From CAAGNP01 sp045595965 (lineage in GTDB: Bacteria; Bacteroidota; Bacteroidia; Bacteroidales; UBA932), in NCBI GenBank assembly GCA_045595965.1, contig JAZOBN010000029.1, positions 58,120 through 122,119 on the forward strand: 64,000 nt of DNA, read 5' to 3'. Position numbers and translations under genes: made by a program. The notes under the pieces are model-generated. The model was given only the letters and a program-made list of their open reading frames with translations, did not search any database and was not told the origin of the DNA. Position 1 is the stretch's first letter, and the number at the start of each line of letters is the position of its first letter. Of the stretch, positions 17,449 to 25,464 are shown in pieces.

Positions 17449-17742
17449 TCAATCATTAAGAAGTGCTATGCACTTATCAATCTCCCTAATAAGTTTGCCA
17501 ATATTTTGTCTAGCTTGCTTAACATCAGTCGCTGATGTCCTAAATGCTTCAATCAATTGTAGGTTATCTATCTTTTGTTCTAATTCTAATATCTTTTTGT
17601 TACTAATTTCCAGTTTGTTTTTGCAATCTGCAAGTTTGACAGCCAAATCATTTCTCTCGGCACGTTCCTGCTCATACTTTGATATGATGAACTCTATCTT
17701 TCTAGTCAAATTGTTGAGCAATATTTCTCTACCTTGATCCAT
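17449..17742 (-). CDS. small coiled-coil protein upstream of zapA
   Basis: This 97-residue protein is almost entirely helical, with heptad-like leucines and isoleucines (ILLNNLTRKIEFIISKYEQE, then NKLEISNKKILELEQKID), so it is predicted to form a coiled coil of about 75 residues. I do not recognise a named family. It sits directly before zapA, which suggests a divisome partner comparable in size to ZapB, but no sequence match to ZapB is claimed. Confidence 0.75.
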   Translation of the reverse strand: MDQGREILLNNLTRKIEFIISKYEQERAERNDLAVKLADCKNKLEISNKKILELEQKIDNLQLIEAFRTSATDVKQARQNIGKLIREIDKCIALLND

Positions 17743-17763
17743 AATTTATACTATCTGACATTA

Positions 17764-17794
17764 CAAAGATATGAAAGAGATTTTATTTCACAAA
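17764..17794 (-). promoter_or_regulatory. consensus promoter for the coiled-coil/zapA/6S unit
   Basis: On the minus strand TTTG (17794-17791) is followed after 19 bases by TATCTTTG (17771-17764). This is a complete match to the Bacteroidota primary-sigma promoter TTTG-N19-21-TAnnTTTG. The -33 box lies inside the end of the nucleotidase gene, 22 bases upstream of the coiled-coil ATG. Confidence 0.8.
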
Positions 17795-19366
17795 ATTCCA
17801 ATTTCCCAATCGTGGATTTTTAGAGAGTTCACTCGGAGTCACCGATCCCATCTTCTGCAAATGTTCATAAATCAGCTCCCGTATCTCAGGTAGTCTCATT
17901 ACACATCTTGAATCCACTTCAGAGAGGTCTATCCCTGCATTTTTCAATAAATCTCCTGCTCCGCTTGCCCTATAAGATGTCATAGCCACAGTATATTCCT
18001 TCTGAGGATCAAACTTTTCACCATTACTCATGGATGAGATAACTACCCTTTTCCCTTTAGGTGCTCTCTTGCTCACTGTATAGTTAATACCCGACGCAGA
18101 ATCATAATTATATGCCGGACCAGCTTTTCTCACCCAAAGATCATAAGAGGCTTCAAGGTAGTTCTTAAGTTCAGCTCCACTCATCTTGATTACATAGAGT
18201 TGGTTCTCATATCTGTAGAGATCAAAAAGGTTTTTATAGAGGACATCCCCCTTTTTCACCATCCCTGAAGTGGACAAAGGTGCAGATATTGAGACATCTG
18301 CCCCTGTAGCCTCCAATTGGACATAGTGAATGAAGTTCATATATGGGGACATACCTTCAAGTGCCAGTCCAAAATCAAGATCTTCGGTAATTTCACCTAC
18401 TTTCTGATTTACAAAATCATTTACCACTGCCACATCTTCGGCAAAATATGCATCATATTTCTCATTGCGGGGTCTCCCTTTCATATCAATCAAAGAGCCA
18501 CAAACCTCTTTATCATAGACCTTTCCCCCTTTTTTCTTAAAACTTATCTTTACTTCGGAGAGTTGTCTTGCCTTGCTTCCTCCATCCATAACCAGAACAC
18601 TGTCTTCGCCGTTAAAAACCTTACCGGCAAAACGTCTATGATCGTGCCCGCTGAAGACAATATCTACCCCTTTCACATTGGATGCAAGATAGAGGGCAGG
18701 ATTCTCCACCTGATGTTCTTGAGCACTGCCAATTCCCCCGTGCACTGCAATTACCACAAGGTCTGGGTTATGCTCCTGACGAACCGCTTTCACCAGAGAA
18801 TCTGCCAATGGGTAAGTGGGGATAAATTTGATCCCTTCCCACAATGCAGGTGAAAGCCATTTGTCAATATTAGGATTCTCAAAACCGATTACCGCTACTT
18901 TCACACCCCCTTTCTTAAGAATTGCATAGGGTTGGAAATATGGTTTTCCAGTCTCCACATCAATGGCGTTTGCTGCGAGATAAGGAATTGATATTTCACC
19001 ATTTATCTTATCATAAACAGGATGTCCTGCCTCAATATCGTGATTTCCAAGTGCGATTGCATCGTACCCGATAAACTCAGTTACTCTGGTAAAAAGGTGC
19101 TTCCTTCCGGTGGTATCCTTATAATTTGAGTAATATACTTCGTTTCCACCCTGAAGATTATCTCCGACATCGAGCAGAATTACCGATTTTTCACCCACCT
19201 CACACCTTTTTGAGTCCACATAAGCACTTACATTGGACAATGAGGGTTCTCCAAAAAAAGCACCGTGCAAATCATTGGTTGCATAAAAATATAAGGTATG
19301 CTCTTTGGGACCACAGCCACACAAAAGCAATAAAACGGCCAATAATGGTAACAATAACTTTTTCAT
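17783..19366 (-). CDS. 5'-nucleotidase / bifunctional metallophosphatase lipoprotein
   Basis: This 527-residue protein has a signal peptide with a lipobox (LCGC, Cys18), so it is a lipoprotein of the periplasm or outer membrane. The calcineurin-like metal motifs follow: ATNDLHGAF, DVGDNLQGG, GNHDIEAG, VIAVHGG and SGHDHRRF. A 5'-nucleotidase C-terminal domain covers about residues 320-500 (aromatic substrate stack region, ends RASGAGDLL). It is related to UshA and hydrolyses extracytoplasmic nucleotides for uptake. It follows the nitrilase-family gene with a 13-base gap and is probably the end of that operon. Confidence 0.92.
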   Translation of the reverse strand: MKKLLLPLLAVLLLLCGCGPKEHTLYFYATNDLHGAFFGEPSLSNVSAYVDSKRCEVGEKSVILLDVGDNLQGGNEVYYSNYKDTTGRKHLFTRVTEFIGYDAIALGNHDIEAGHPVYDKINGEISIPYLAANAIDVETGKPYFQPYAILKKGGVKVAVIGFENPNIDKWLSPALWEGIKFIPTYPLADSLVKAVRQEHNPDLVVIAVHGGIGSAQEHQVENPALYLASNVKGVDIVFSGHDHRRFAGKVFNGEDSVLVMDGGSKARQLSEVKISFKKKGGKVYDKEVCGSLIDMKGRPRNEKYDAYFAEDVAVVNDFVNQKVGEITEDLDFGLALEGMSPYMNFIHYVQLEATGADVSISAPLSTSGMVKKGDVLYKNLFDLYRYENQLYVIKMSGAELKNYLEASYDLWVRKAGPAYNYDSASGINYTVSKRAPKGKRVVISSMSNGEKFDPQKEYTVAMTSYRASGAGDLLKNAGIDLSEVDSRCVMRLPEIRELIYEHLQKMGSVTPSELSKNPRLGNWNFVK

Positions 19367-19379
19367 ATAAATATTTATT

Positions 19380-20177
19380 TTAATTCAATTCAAATTGATC
19401 GGCATCTTTCCATACAGGAAACTTCTCCCTAAATGTATTCAACCATGATAGGGATAGAGAAGCACCATAAAACTTCCAACCATCAATATCTTGACAATCA
19501 GCTATATCATCCCCCTTGGGAGAAATTATCATGGAGCCTCCGCAATATCTGATTTTAGGATCTTCACCACATCTGTTGCAGAATGCAAAATATGACAGGT
19601 TCTCTATAGCCCTTGCCTTGGCGAGGTGTTCAGTAACACCTATTCTGACTGCAGGCCAGGAGGCTACATTAATCATAAGATCATATTCGAGTCCTCTGTT
19701 TCTGCTCCAGACAGGAAACCTCAAATCATAACATACAGACAGGGCTATCTTCCACCCTTTGAACTCAATAATCCTCTTTGAGCGACCCGATGTATAGAAC
19801 TCATTCTCCTCTCCCATTCTGAACAGGTGCCTCTTGTCGTAAAACTCCAATTCTCCATCCGGATATACAAAATAGCACCTGTTTACCATTGTTTCACCAT
19901 CCGAGACGATTACTGGGACTGAACCTACAATCGCCATATTCCACTCTTTAGCACACTTTATCATCCATTCCAAGGTGCAACCACCCTCGCCCCTTACACT
20001 ATCTTTACTCATCGTAAATCCCATCGAGAAGAACTCAGGGAGAATCAGAATATCTCCCCTGTCCCCTATGTTGCTTTGAATGAAAGTCTGCACCTTCTCC
20101 TCTATTCTGCGACAGTTCTCCTGAGGGGACTCCCACAGAACATCACACTCACACAAGACAATTTTCAGTTCTGACAT
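19380..20177 (-). CDS. nitrilase-superfamily amidase, omega-amidase-like
   Basis: This 265-residue protein shows the Glu-Lys-Cys triad of carbon-nitrogen hydrolases: LPEFFSMGF (Glu about 46), YDKRHLFRMG (Lys about 112) and LSVCYDLRFP (Cys about 147). The sequence fits the omega-amidase/YafV group, which hydrolyses 2-oxoglutaramate or 2-oxosuccinamate to clean up side products of transamination. The substrate is inferred from family resemblance. It lies 2 bases after the symporter gene, so it is clearly in the same transcript. Confidence 0.88.
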   Translation of the reverse strand: MSELKIVLCECDVLWESPQENCRRIEEKVQTFIQSNIGDRGDILILPEFFSMGFTMSKDSVRGEGGCTLEWMIKCAKEWNMAIVGSVPVIVSDGETMVNRCYFVYPDGELEFYDKRHLFRMGEENEFYTSGRSKRIIEFKGWKIALSVCYDLRFPVWSRNRGLEYDLMINVASWPAVRIGVTEHLAKARAIENLSYFAFCNRCGEDPKIRYCGGSMIISPKGDDIADCQDIDGWKFYGASLSLSWLNTFREKFPVWKDADQFELN

Positions 20178-20179
20178 AT

Positions 20180-21349
20180 CTATTTATTCGAATATATTTT
20201 ATTCACTACCAATGCGATAGCCCCATCACCTGTAACATTGCAAGCAGTTCCGAAACTATCCATAGCAATATAGAGGGCAATCATAAGCCCCAACATATTT
20301 TCATCAAAGCCCAGAATCGAACTCAACACCCCCAATGCAGCCATGATTGCCCCACCTGGCACACCAGGGGCAGCAACCATAGTTATTCCAAGCATCAATA
20401 TAAAGCCTGAATACAATCCCAAATCCAAAGGCAAATTCAACATATAGGAGATAGCGTAGGCACATGCTACGATTTTCAAAGTACTCCCTGAAAGGTGAAT
20501 TGTTGCACACAATGGAATAGAAAACTCTGCAACACCATCAGATACACCATTCTTCTTCGCTTGTGCCAGTGTAACAGGGATTGTCGCTGCAGAAGACTGA
20601 GTACCCAGAGCAGTCATATATGCAGGTAACATTGTTATCAGAGCCTTGATCGGATTCTTCTTGGCAATTGCGCCTGCTGCAGAAAACTGAATCAGAAGCA
20701 GTAAAATATGTATTACAAAAATGACCAGGATAACCTTTATAAAGAGCCCCAATACAGCCACTACACTCCCCTCTGCCCCTATTTTCAAAAATATGCAGAA
20801 AATATAGAATGGAAGAACAGGAATAATCACTTTGCCTATAACCAATTCAATTACCTCCTTCAATTCATTGAGAACCCCTCTGAAAACACCACCATCTACC
20901 CTGGCAAGACCAAGTCCAAGTACAAAAGCTAAAATCAATGCCGTCATAACAGACATCACAGGGGGCATATTGATATTAAAATATGGTTCAAGAGAAGAAG
21001 AGGCCAACCCTTCAAATTTTGCCATTGTCTCAGGGGACTTGTCAATTATAGAGGGATATGTCCACTTACAGCTGAAATAGGACATAAACCCAGCAAAGAC
21101 TGTTGAACCATAAGCTATAACTGTAGTTATTCCCAACAACTTGCCTGCCCCTTTCCCCAACTCAGCGATACCGGGTGCAACAAGGCCTACAATCAACAGC
21201 GGTATAATAAAACCGAGAAAATTGCTGAACAAAGAGTTGAAAGTGACAAAGACTCTCACAATACTGCTTGGCAAAAACATTGAAAACAGCACACCTAACG
21301 CTATACCTATCAACACTTTAACCAGAAGTGGTAACTTAATTTTCTTCAT
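20180..21349 (-). CDS. dicarboxylate/amino acid:cation symporter (DAACS family)
   Basis: This 389-residue inner-membrane protein has about eight hydrophobic helices plus re-entrant loops. The DAACS signature is clear: a serine-rich hairpin TALGTQSSAATIPVTL, then PLCATIHLSGSTLKI and, late, MDSFGTACNVTGDGAIALVV, the Asn/Asp substrate and Na+ site. It imports glutamate, aspartate, succinate or serine/threonine-like substrates with Na+ or H+. The N-terminal region is a little shorter than GltP. It is followed closely by the omega-amidase-like gene, which may process amides or keto acids derived from what is imported. Confidence 0.92.
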   Translation of the reverse strand: MKKIKLPLLVKVLIGIALGVLFSMFLPSSIVRVFVTFNSLFSNFLGFIIPLLIVGLVAPGIAELGKGAGKLLGITTVIAYGSTVFAGFMSYFSCKWTYPSIIDKSPETMAKFEGLASSSLEPYFNINMPPVMSVMTALILAFVLGLGLARVDGGVFRGVLNELKEVIELVIGKVIIPVLPFYIFCIFLKIGAEGSVVAVLGLFIKVILVIFVIHILLLLIQFSAAGAIAKKNPIKALITMLPAYMTALGTQSSAATIPVTLAQAKKNGVSDGVAEFSIPLCATIHLSGSTLKIVACAYAISYMLNLPLDLGLYSGFILMLGITMVAAPGVPGGAIMAALGVLSSILGFDENMLGLMIALYIAMDSFGTACNVTGDGAIALVVNKIYSNK

Positions 21350-21365
21350 AGGGCAACTCTATATT

Positions 21366-22421
21366 TTATTTGCATTTTCTTAGATTCTTCCATTTCATCT
21401 GGTCAAGTGAGATCATAAGCGCAGCATTTTGTTGCCACCCTATTTCTCCAGTACCAAAAGCATCCATAACAAATGAGAGACGGACATCAATAAAGATATT
21501 GGAATATGCATTATAATAACATTCCAACCTATTGAAAAGACCTTCGTCAGATGACAGCCTGTACATTTCACTGCCATGATACAAACCGGGATAAAAATAG
21601 TTGGGCATGAGGTTATCTCCGTAATACAGTCTATTCTCTATCCCCACATTCCACCTCTGGATCGCAAAGACCATTTCGCCGCCCATAGGGAAAGAGAATT
21701 CATCTTCGTAAACTCTATCCCTTTGTCCGGTAAATATTCCACTCAAGCCGAGTTCCAGACGCTGGAATCCAGTAATATCCGATATGTCATACCCTATATA
21801 AGGGTTAATCCAAATATTGTCGATAACGAGTTTGCTTGCTATATCGTACGCATAGTGATTCATATCAAAAAACAACCCCAAACGCAATCCGCTTATCTTC
21901 CATTGCGTTGACATATAAAGAGTTATAATCTCAGACATATAATTATCCTGCCACAATGGAACATCAAGCATTGCTTTGAAATAACCGGATTCACATGTAT
22001 AAAGATATTTCACCCCCTCTATAGACCTGTCCATAAATCTCTTCTCATCACTTATAAGGGCTGTCGGATAATCATCATACGCATCACCTGCAGGGAATAT
22101 ACCTGCCATAACTTTATGATTTTCACCATTCAGTCTATAATATGCCAAAAATGTCCCTTTGTATCTGTCTTCTCCCTGGTTACCGAAATTTGTAAGGATA
22201 TCCGCCCCGACGTTAACCGAATGGAGCGAATTCTCACCCCACCCAAACCCTATTGTCGGTGCCAAATAGAGACCAAAAAGGGTTTTGGAGGTACCTACAG
22301 GCATTTTTTCATATTCAAAATTATAGGCTCTCACATCGAAATCAAGATTCCACACCGCCTTTTGTGCTGTGACACATATTGATACAAAGACGAATAGAAA
22401 AACTGCGTAAAACCTCTTCAT
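21366..22421 (-). CDS. predicted outer-membrane protein, family unknown
   Basis: This 351-residue protein starts with a signal peptide (MKRFYAVFLFVFVSICVTAQ). The rest alternates polar and aromatic residues in short strands (such as LFGLYLAPTIGFGWG and GLRLGLFFDMNHYAYD), suggesting an outer-membrane beta-barrel or porin-like protein. The open frame reaches a TTG at 22427, but the ATG at 22421 begins the signal peptide. It comes 16 bases before the symporter gene. I do not recognise a family with certainty; function in passage of the symporter's substrate is only a guess from position. Confidence 0.75.
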   Translation of the reverse strand: MKRFYAVFLFVFVSICVTAQKAVWNLDFDVRAYNFEYEKMPVGTSKTLFGLYLAPTIGFGWGENSLHSVNVGADILTNFGNQGEDRYKGTFLAYYRLNGENHKVMAGIFPAGDAYDDYPTALISDEKRFMDRSIEGVKYLYTCESGYFKAMLDVPLWQDNYMSEIITLYMSTQWKISGLRLGLFFDMNHYAYDIASKLVIDNIWINPYIGYDISDITGFQRLELGLSGIFTGQRDRVYEDEFSFPMGGEMVFAIQRWNVGIENRLYYGDNLMPNYFYPGLYHGSEMYRLSSDEGLFNRLECYYNAYSNIFIDVRLSFVMDAFGTGEIGWQQNAALMISLDQMKWKNLRKCK

Positions 22422-22465
22422 AGCCAATTTTATTTACAGGCTACGAAGATAACAATAATTTTTAG

Positions 22466-22473
22466 TACCTTTG
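22466..22473 (+). promoter_or_regulatory. -7 box for the glycosyltransferase-pyrC unit
   Basis: TACCTTTG fits TAnnTTTG and lies 23 bases upstream of the ATG at 22496. No -33 TTTG is seen at the right distance. Confidence 0.45.
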
Positions 22474-22495
22474 GGGGTTGAACGAGGAATTTGAT

Positions 22496-23221
22496 ATGAA
22501 CAACAAGAAAATTGTAATCATCCCTACCTATAACGAAAAGGAGAATATTGAGAAAATGGTCCGTAAAGTTTTCTCTATGAAGGGCAGTTTCCACATTCTG
22601 GTAGTCGATGACGGATCTCCAGATGGCACAGCCAATATTGTAAAACGTCTGATGAAAGAGTTTCCCGAGCAGTTGCACATCATAGAGCGCTCCGGCAAAC
22701 TTGGACTTGGAACAGCATACATAGCCGGTTTCAATTGGGCTATAGAGCATCAATATGATTACATTTTCGAAATGGATGCAGACTTCTCCCACGATCCAGA
22801 CGATCTTCTTCGTCTATATCAAGCATGTGATCAGGAAGGGGCAGATATGTCTATCGGTTCACGTTATTGCAGAGGTATTGCAGTTAAAGATTGGCCAATC
22901 AGCAGAATTCTTATCTCATATGGGGCTTCAAAATATGTAAGGACAATTCTTCGTGTCAAAATTTATGACTCTACTGCCGGTTTCGTTTGCTATAAACGGA
23001 AAGTGCTGGAGAGAATTGACCTTGACTCTATCAAAATGAAAGGGTACGGTTTCCAGATTGAGATGAAATACAATGCCTATAAACTCGGATTCAAGATCCA
23101 GGAGGTCCCTATCATCTTTGTAGACAGGCAGGAAGGTACATCAAAGATGAGCAGTTCAATTTTCGGTGAGGCTTTCTGGGGGGTAATGAAACTTAGGTTC
23201 AAGAAAATCAAAGGGAGATAA
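22496..23221 (+). CDS. polyprenol-phosphate mannosyl/glucosyltransferase (GT2, DPM1-like)
   Basis: This 241-residue soluble GT-A glycosyltransferase resembles dolichol-phosphate mannose synthase. Visible motifs are IPTYNEKENIEKMV at the N-terminus, VVDDGSPDGTA (nucleotide-sugar), EMDADFSHDPDDL (DxD metal site) and GSRYCRG. It lacks the C-terminal membrane helices of the larger GtrB type, as in yeast-like short DPM1 forms. It would load a sugar onto a polyprenyl phosphate for lipid-linked glycan or protein glycosylation. A TTG at 22478 is in frame, but the ATG at 22496 gives the normal N-terminus. It is 7 bases upstream of the dihydroorotase gene. Confidence 0.9.
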   Translation: MNNKKIVIIPTYNEKENIEKMVRKVFSMKGSFHILVVDDGSPDGTANIVKRLMKEFPEQLHIIERSGKLGLGTAYIAGFNWAIEHQYDYIFEMDADFSHDPDDLLRLYQACDQEGADMSIGSRYCRGIAVKDWPISRILISYGASKYVRTILRVKIYDSTAGFVCYKRKVLERIDLDSIKMKGYGFQIEMKYNAYKLGFKIQEVPIIFVDRQEGTSKMSSSIFGEAFWGVMKLRFKKIKGR

Positions 23222-23228
23222 TCTCGCC

Positions 23229-24581
23229 ATGAAAACTCTTCTAAAAAACGGCACCATTGTAAACGAAGGGATATCGTTTACAGGTTCATTGGTAATCGAC
23301 GGAGAGTACATCTCCAAAATTCTCATACAGGACAATAAAGAGTATGAAAATCAAATTATAGCCCTTGAATCTCAAGTGGACAGGACCGTAGATATAACAG
23401 ATAAATATCTCCTTCCTGGTGTAATAGATGACCAAGTCCATTTCAGAGAGCCAGGGGCAACACACAAAGGAGATATAGAGTCAGAAAGTGCCGCCGCAGC
23501 CCTTGGTGGGGTAACCTCATTTATGGATATGCCCAACAACAACCCACCTGCATGCACCATAGAATTGCTCGAGAAGAAATATGAGATTGCCGCACAGAAT
23601 TCCACTATAAACTACTCCTTCTACCTCGGGGCATCGAATGATAATATTGGGGAGGTTATAAAACTTGACCCCTCTGCCAATTGTGGAGTAAAGCTGTTCA
23701 TGGGATCATCTACAGGAAATATGCTGGTGGACAACGAAGAGACATTGGAATCTGTTTTCATGAACTCTCCCACCATCATCACCACCCATTGTGAAGATGA
23801 GGTTACAATCCGTCAGGCACTGGCTTGGGCAAAGGAGAAATATGGTGACGACATCCCCATCACTGAACATCCGAACATCAGAAGTCGTGAGGCGTGCATC
23901 AAATCTACAACCAAAGCAATAGATCTTGCGATCAAGAGTGGTGCAAGGCTCCACATCCTCCATACAAGTACAGCGGAAGAGATTGAGATAGTCTTGGAAG
24001 CGCAAAAAAAGAATCCCAACATCACATTTGAGGTATGTGCACATTACCTCTGGTTTTCAGAGGAGGATTACACCCAATACGGCACTCAAATAAAGTGTAA
24101 CCCAGCCATAAAGAGAAAATCTGACAAAGAGGCACTCCGCAAAGCTGTTGCCCGCAGATTACCCGGAGCTGTTGCTACAGACCATGCACCCCATCTATTA
24201 AGCGAAAAGGGGGGAAATTACACACAGGCGCCATCGGGACTCCCCACTATCCAACACTCTCTGAGAATGATGCTGCAGCTCTCAAAACAAGGTATTTTTC
24301 CAATTGAAACTGTTGTTGAAATGCTCTCTCACGCCCCTGCCAGAACATTCTCTATTCAGAAAAGGGGATTTATACGTGAGGGTTATTTTGCAGATTTGAC
24401 TATTGTGGATAGGGAGAAGAGTCATCCAGCTACCCCTGCATATAAATGCGGGTGGTCTCCAATATCTGAAGAGGAGCTCGACTTCGGTGTCGCACACACA
24501 TTTGTAAATGGAATTCAAGTAGTCAGTGATTATACTCTGACCGGCACCAAAGCTGGCAAAAGATTAACATTCGACAGATAA
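23229..24581 (+). CDS. pyrC: dihydroorotase, class I-like, with altered first metal motif
   Basis: This 450-residue amidohydrolase matches the class I dihydroorotases of pyrimidine synthesis (carbamoyl aspartate to dihydroorotate). The region GVIDDQVHFREPGATHKGDI aligns with the usual DxHVHxREPG motif but has Gln where the first metal-binding His is expected. Other ligands look intact: Lys in VKLFMGSST (carboxylated Lys candidate), His in TTHCEDE, His in HILHTST and Asp in ATDHAPH. I recall similar Bacteroidota proteins with DDQVHFR, so this may be a lineage feature rather than a defect. It lies between the glycosyltransferase and an EamA transporter with 7- and 1-base gaps. Confidence 0.88.
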   Translation: MKTLLKNGTIVNEGISFTGSLVIDGEYISKILIQDNKEYENQIIALESQVDRTVDITDKYLLPGVIDDQVHFREPGATHKGDIESESAAAALGGVTSFMDMPNNNPPACTIELLEKKYEIAAQNSTINYSFYLGASNDNIGEVIKLDPSANCGVKLFMGSSTGNMLVDNEETLESVFMNSPTIITTHCEDEVTIRQALAWAKEKYGDDIPITEHPNIRSREACIKSTTKAIDLAIKSGARLHILHTSTAEEIEIVLEAQKKNPNITFEVCAHYLWFSEEDYTQYGTQIKCNPAIKRKSDKEALRKAVARRLPGAVATDHAPHLLSEKGGNYTQAPSGLPTIQHSLRMMLQLSKQGIFPIETVVEMLSHAPARTFSIQKRGFIREGYFADLTIVDREKSHPATPAYKCGWSPISEEELDFGVAHTFVNGIQVVSDYTLTGTKAGKRLTFDR

Positions 24582-24582
24582 G

Positions 24583-25458
24583 ATGAACATAAAGGTATTT
24601 GTTGCGGTCTTTCTGGCCATATTTTTCTGGGGTTTTTCATTTGTCTGGACCAATCAGATCCTACTGGAAAATATACCGGTATTTACATTTATTTTCTTTA
24701 GAATGTTTATTGCCGGAGGAGTGCTCTATACAGTCTCAAAAATCACAGGCAAACTCCAGAAGATAGAGAAAGGGGATTACAAACTTCTCTTTCTGATGGC
24801 ATTTTTTGAGCCGTTCATCTACTTCATTGGCGAGACTTTCGGTCTTAAAGCTACCAACTCACCCACCCTCAGTGCCCTTATCATTGCCCTTATACCGGTA
24901 TTCGCATTGGGAGCAGGTGTCTTTATATACAAAGAGAAGATTTCGTGGATTAACATCTTGGGTGTTATTGCTACTATTCCCGGAATCGTACTCATGGTCT
25001 TCCATACCGGAGACATGACTCCCGAGTATTGGTGGGGGATTGCCCTTCTGTTTGTAGCAATATTCGGCTCTGTAGGGTACTCTTCGGTGGTCAAAAGACT
25101 TGAAAAATACAACAGTTTCACAATTGCCACATACCAGTTCGTATTTGGGGCTGTTTTGTTTCTCCCCTGTTTTTTTATCTTCAATGGTGATTATCAGGTA
25201 GCTGGCATGTTTCAATGGAATATACTTAAACCAATCCTCTATCTGGCTATATTATGCTCCTGCCTCTCATTTGTACTGTACATCTACTCCATCAAGTCTT
25301 TAGGGATAGCCAGATCAAGTGTCTTCACCTCACTTATCCCTGCCGTATCTGCTGTAGGTGCATATATTTATGGATATGAAACATTCACATGGCAACAACT
25401 GACAGGAATTGCCATAGTGATAATGGGTGTAGTATTTACTCAGAAATCGGGCAAGTAA
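24583..25458 (+). CDS. EamA/DMT-family transporter
   Basis: This 291-residue inner-membrane protein has ten predicted helices in two repeated EamA halves (first half starts FLAIFFWGFSFVWTNQIL, second near YWWGIALLFVAIFG). Conserved prolines and glycines of the drug/metabolite transporter superfamily are present. Substrate cannot be predicted; these are usually exporters of amino acids or metabolites. Its ATG is 1 base after the dihydroorotase stop. It converges on tex with a 6-base gap and no clear terminator. Confidence 0.88.
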   Translation: MNIKVFVAVFLAIFFWGFSFVWTNQILLENIPVFTFIFFRMFIAGGVLYTVSKITGKLQKIEKGDYKLLFLMAFFEPFIYFIGETFGLKATNSPTLSALIIALIPVFALGAGVFIYKEKISWINILGVIATIPGIVLMVFHTGDMTPEYWWGIALLFVAIFGSVGYSSVVKRLEKYNSFTIATYQFVFGAVLFLPCFFIFNGDYQVAGMFQWNILKPILYLAILCSCLSFVLYIYSIKSLGIARSSVFTSLIPAVSAVGAYIYGYETFTWQQLTGIAIVIMGVVFTQKSGK

Positions 25459-25464
25459 AGGGGG

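Noticed and set aside
23229..24581. Calling the pyrC-like gene an allantoinase or hydantoinase
   Set aside because: The REPGxTHKGDI and ATDHAPH segments fit class I dihydroorotase better, despite the changed first metal motif.
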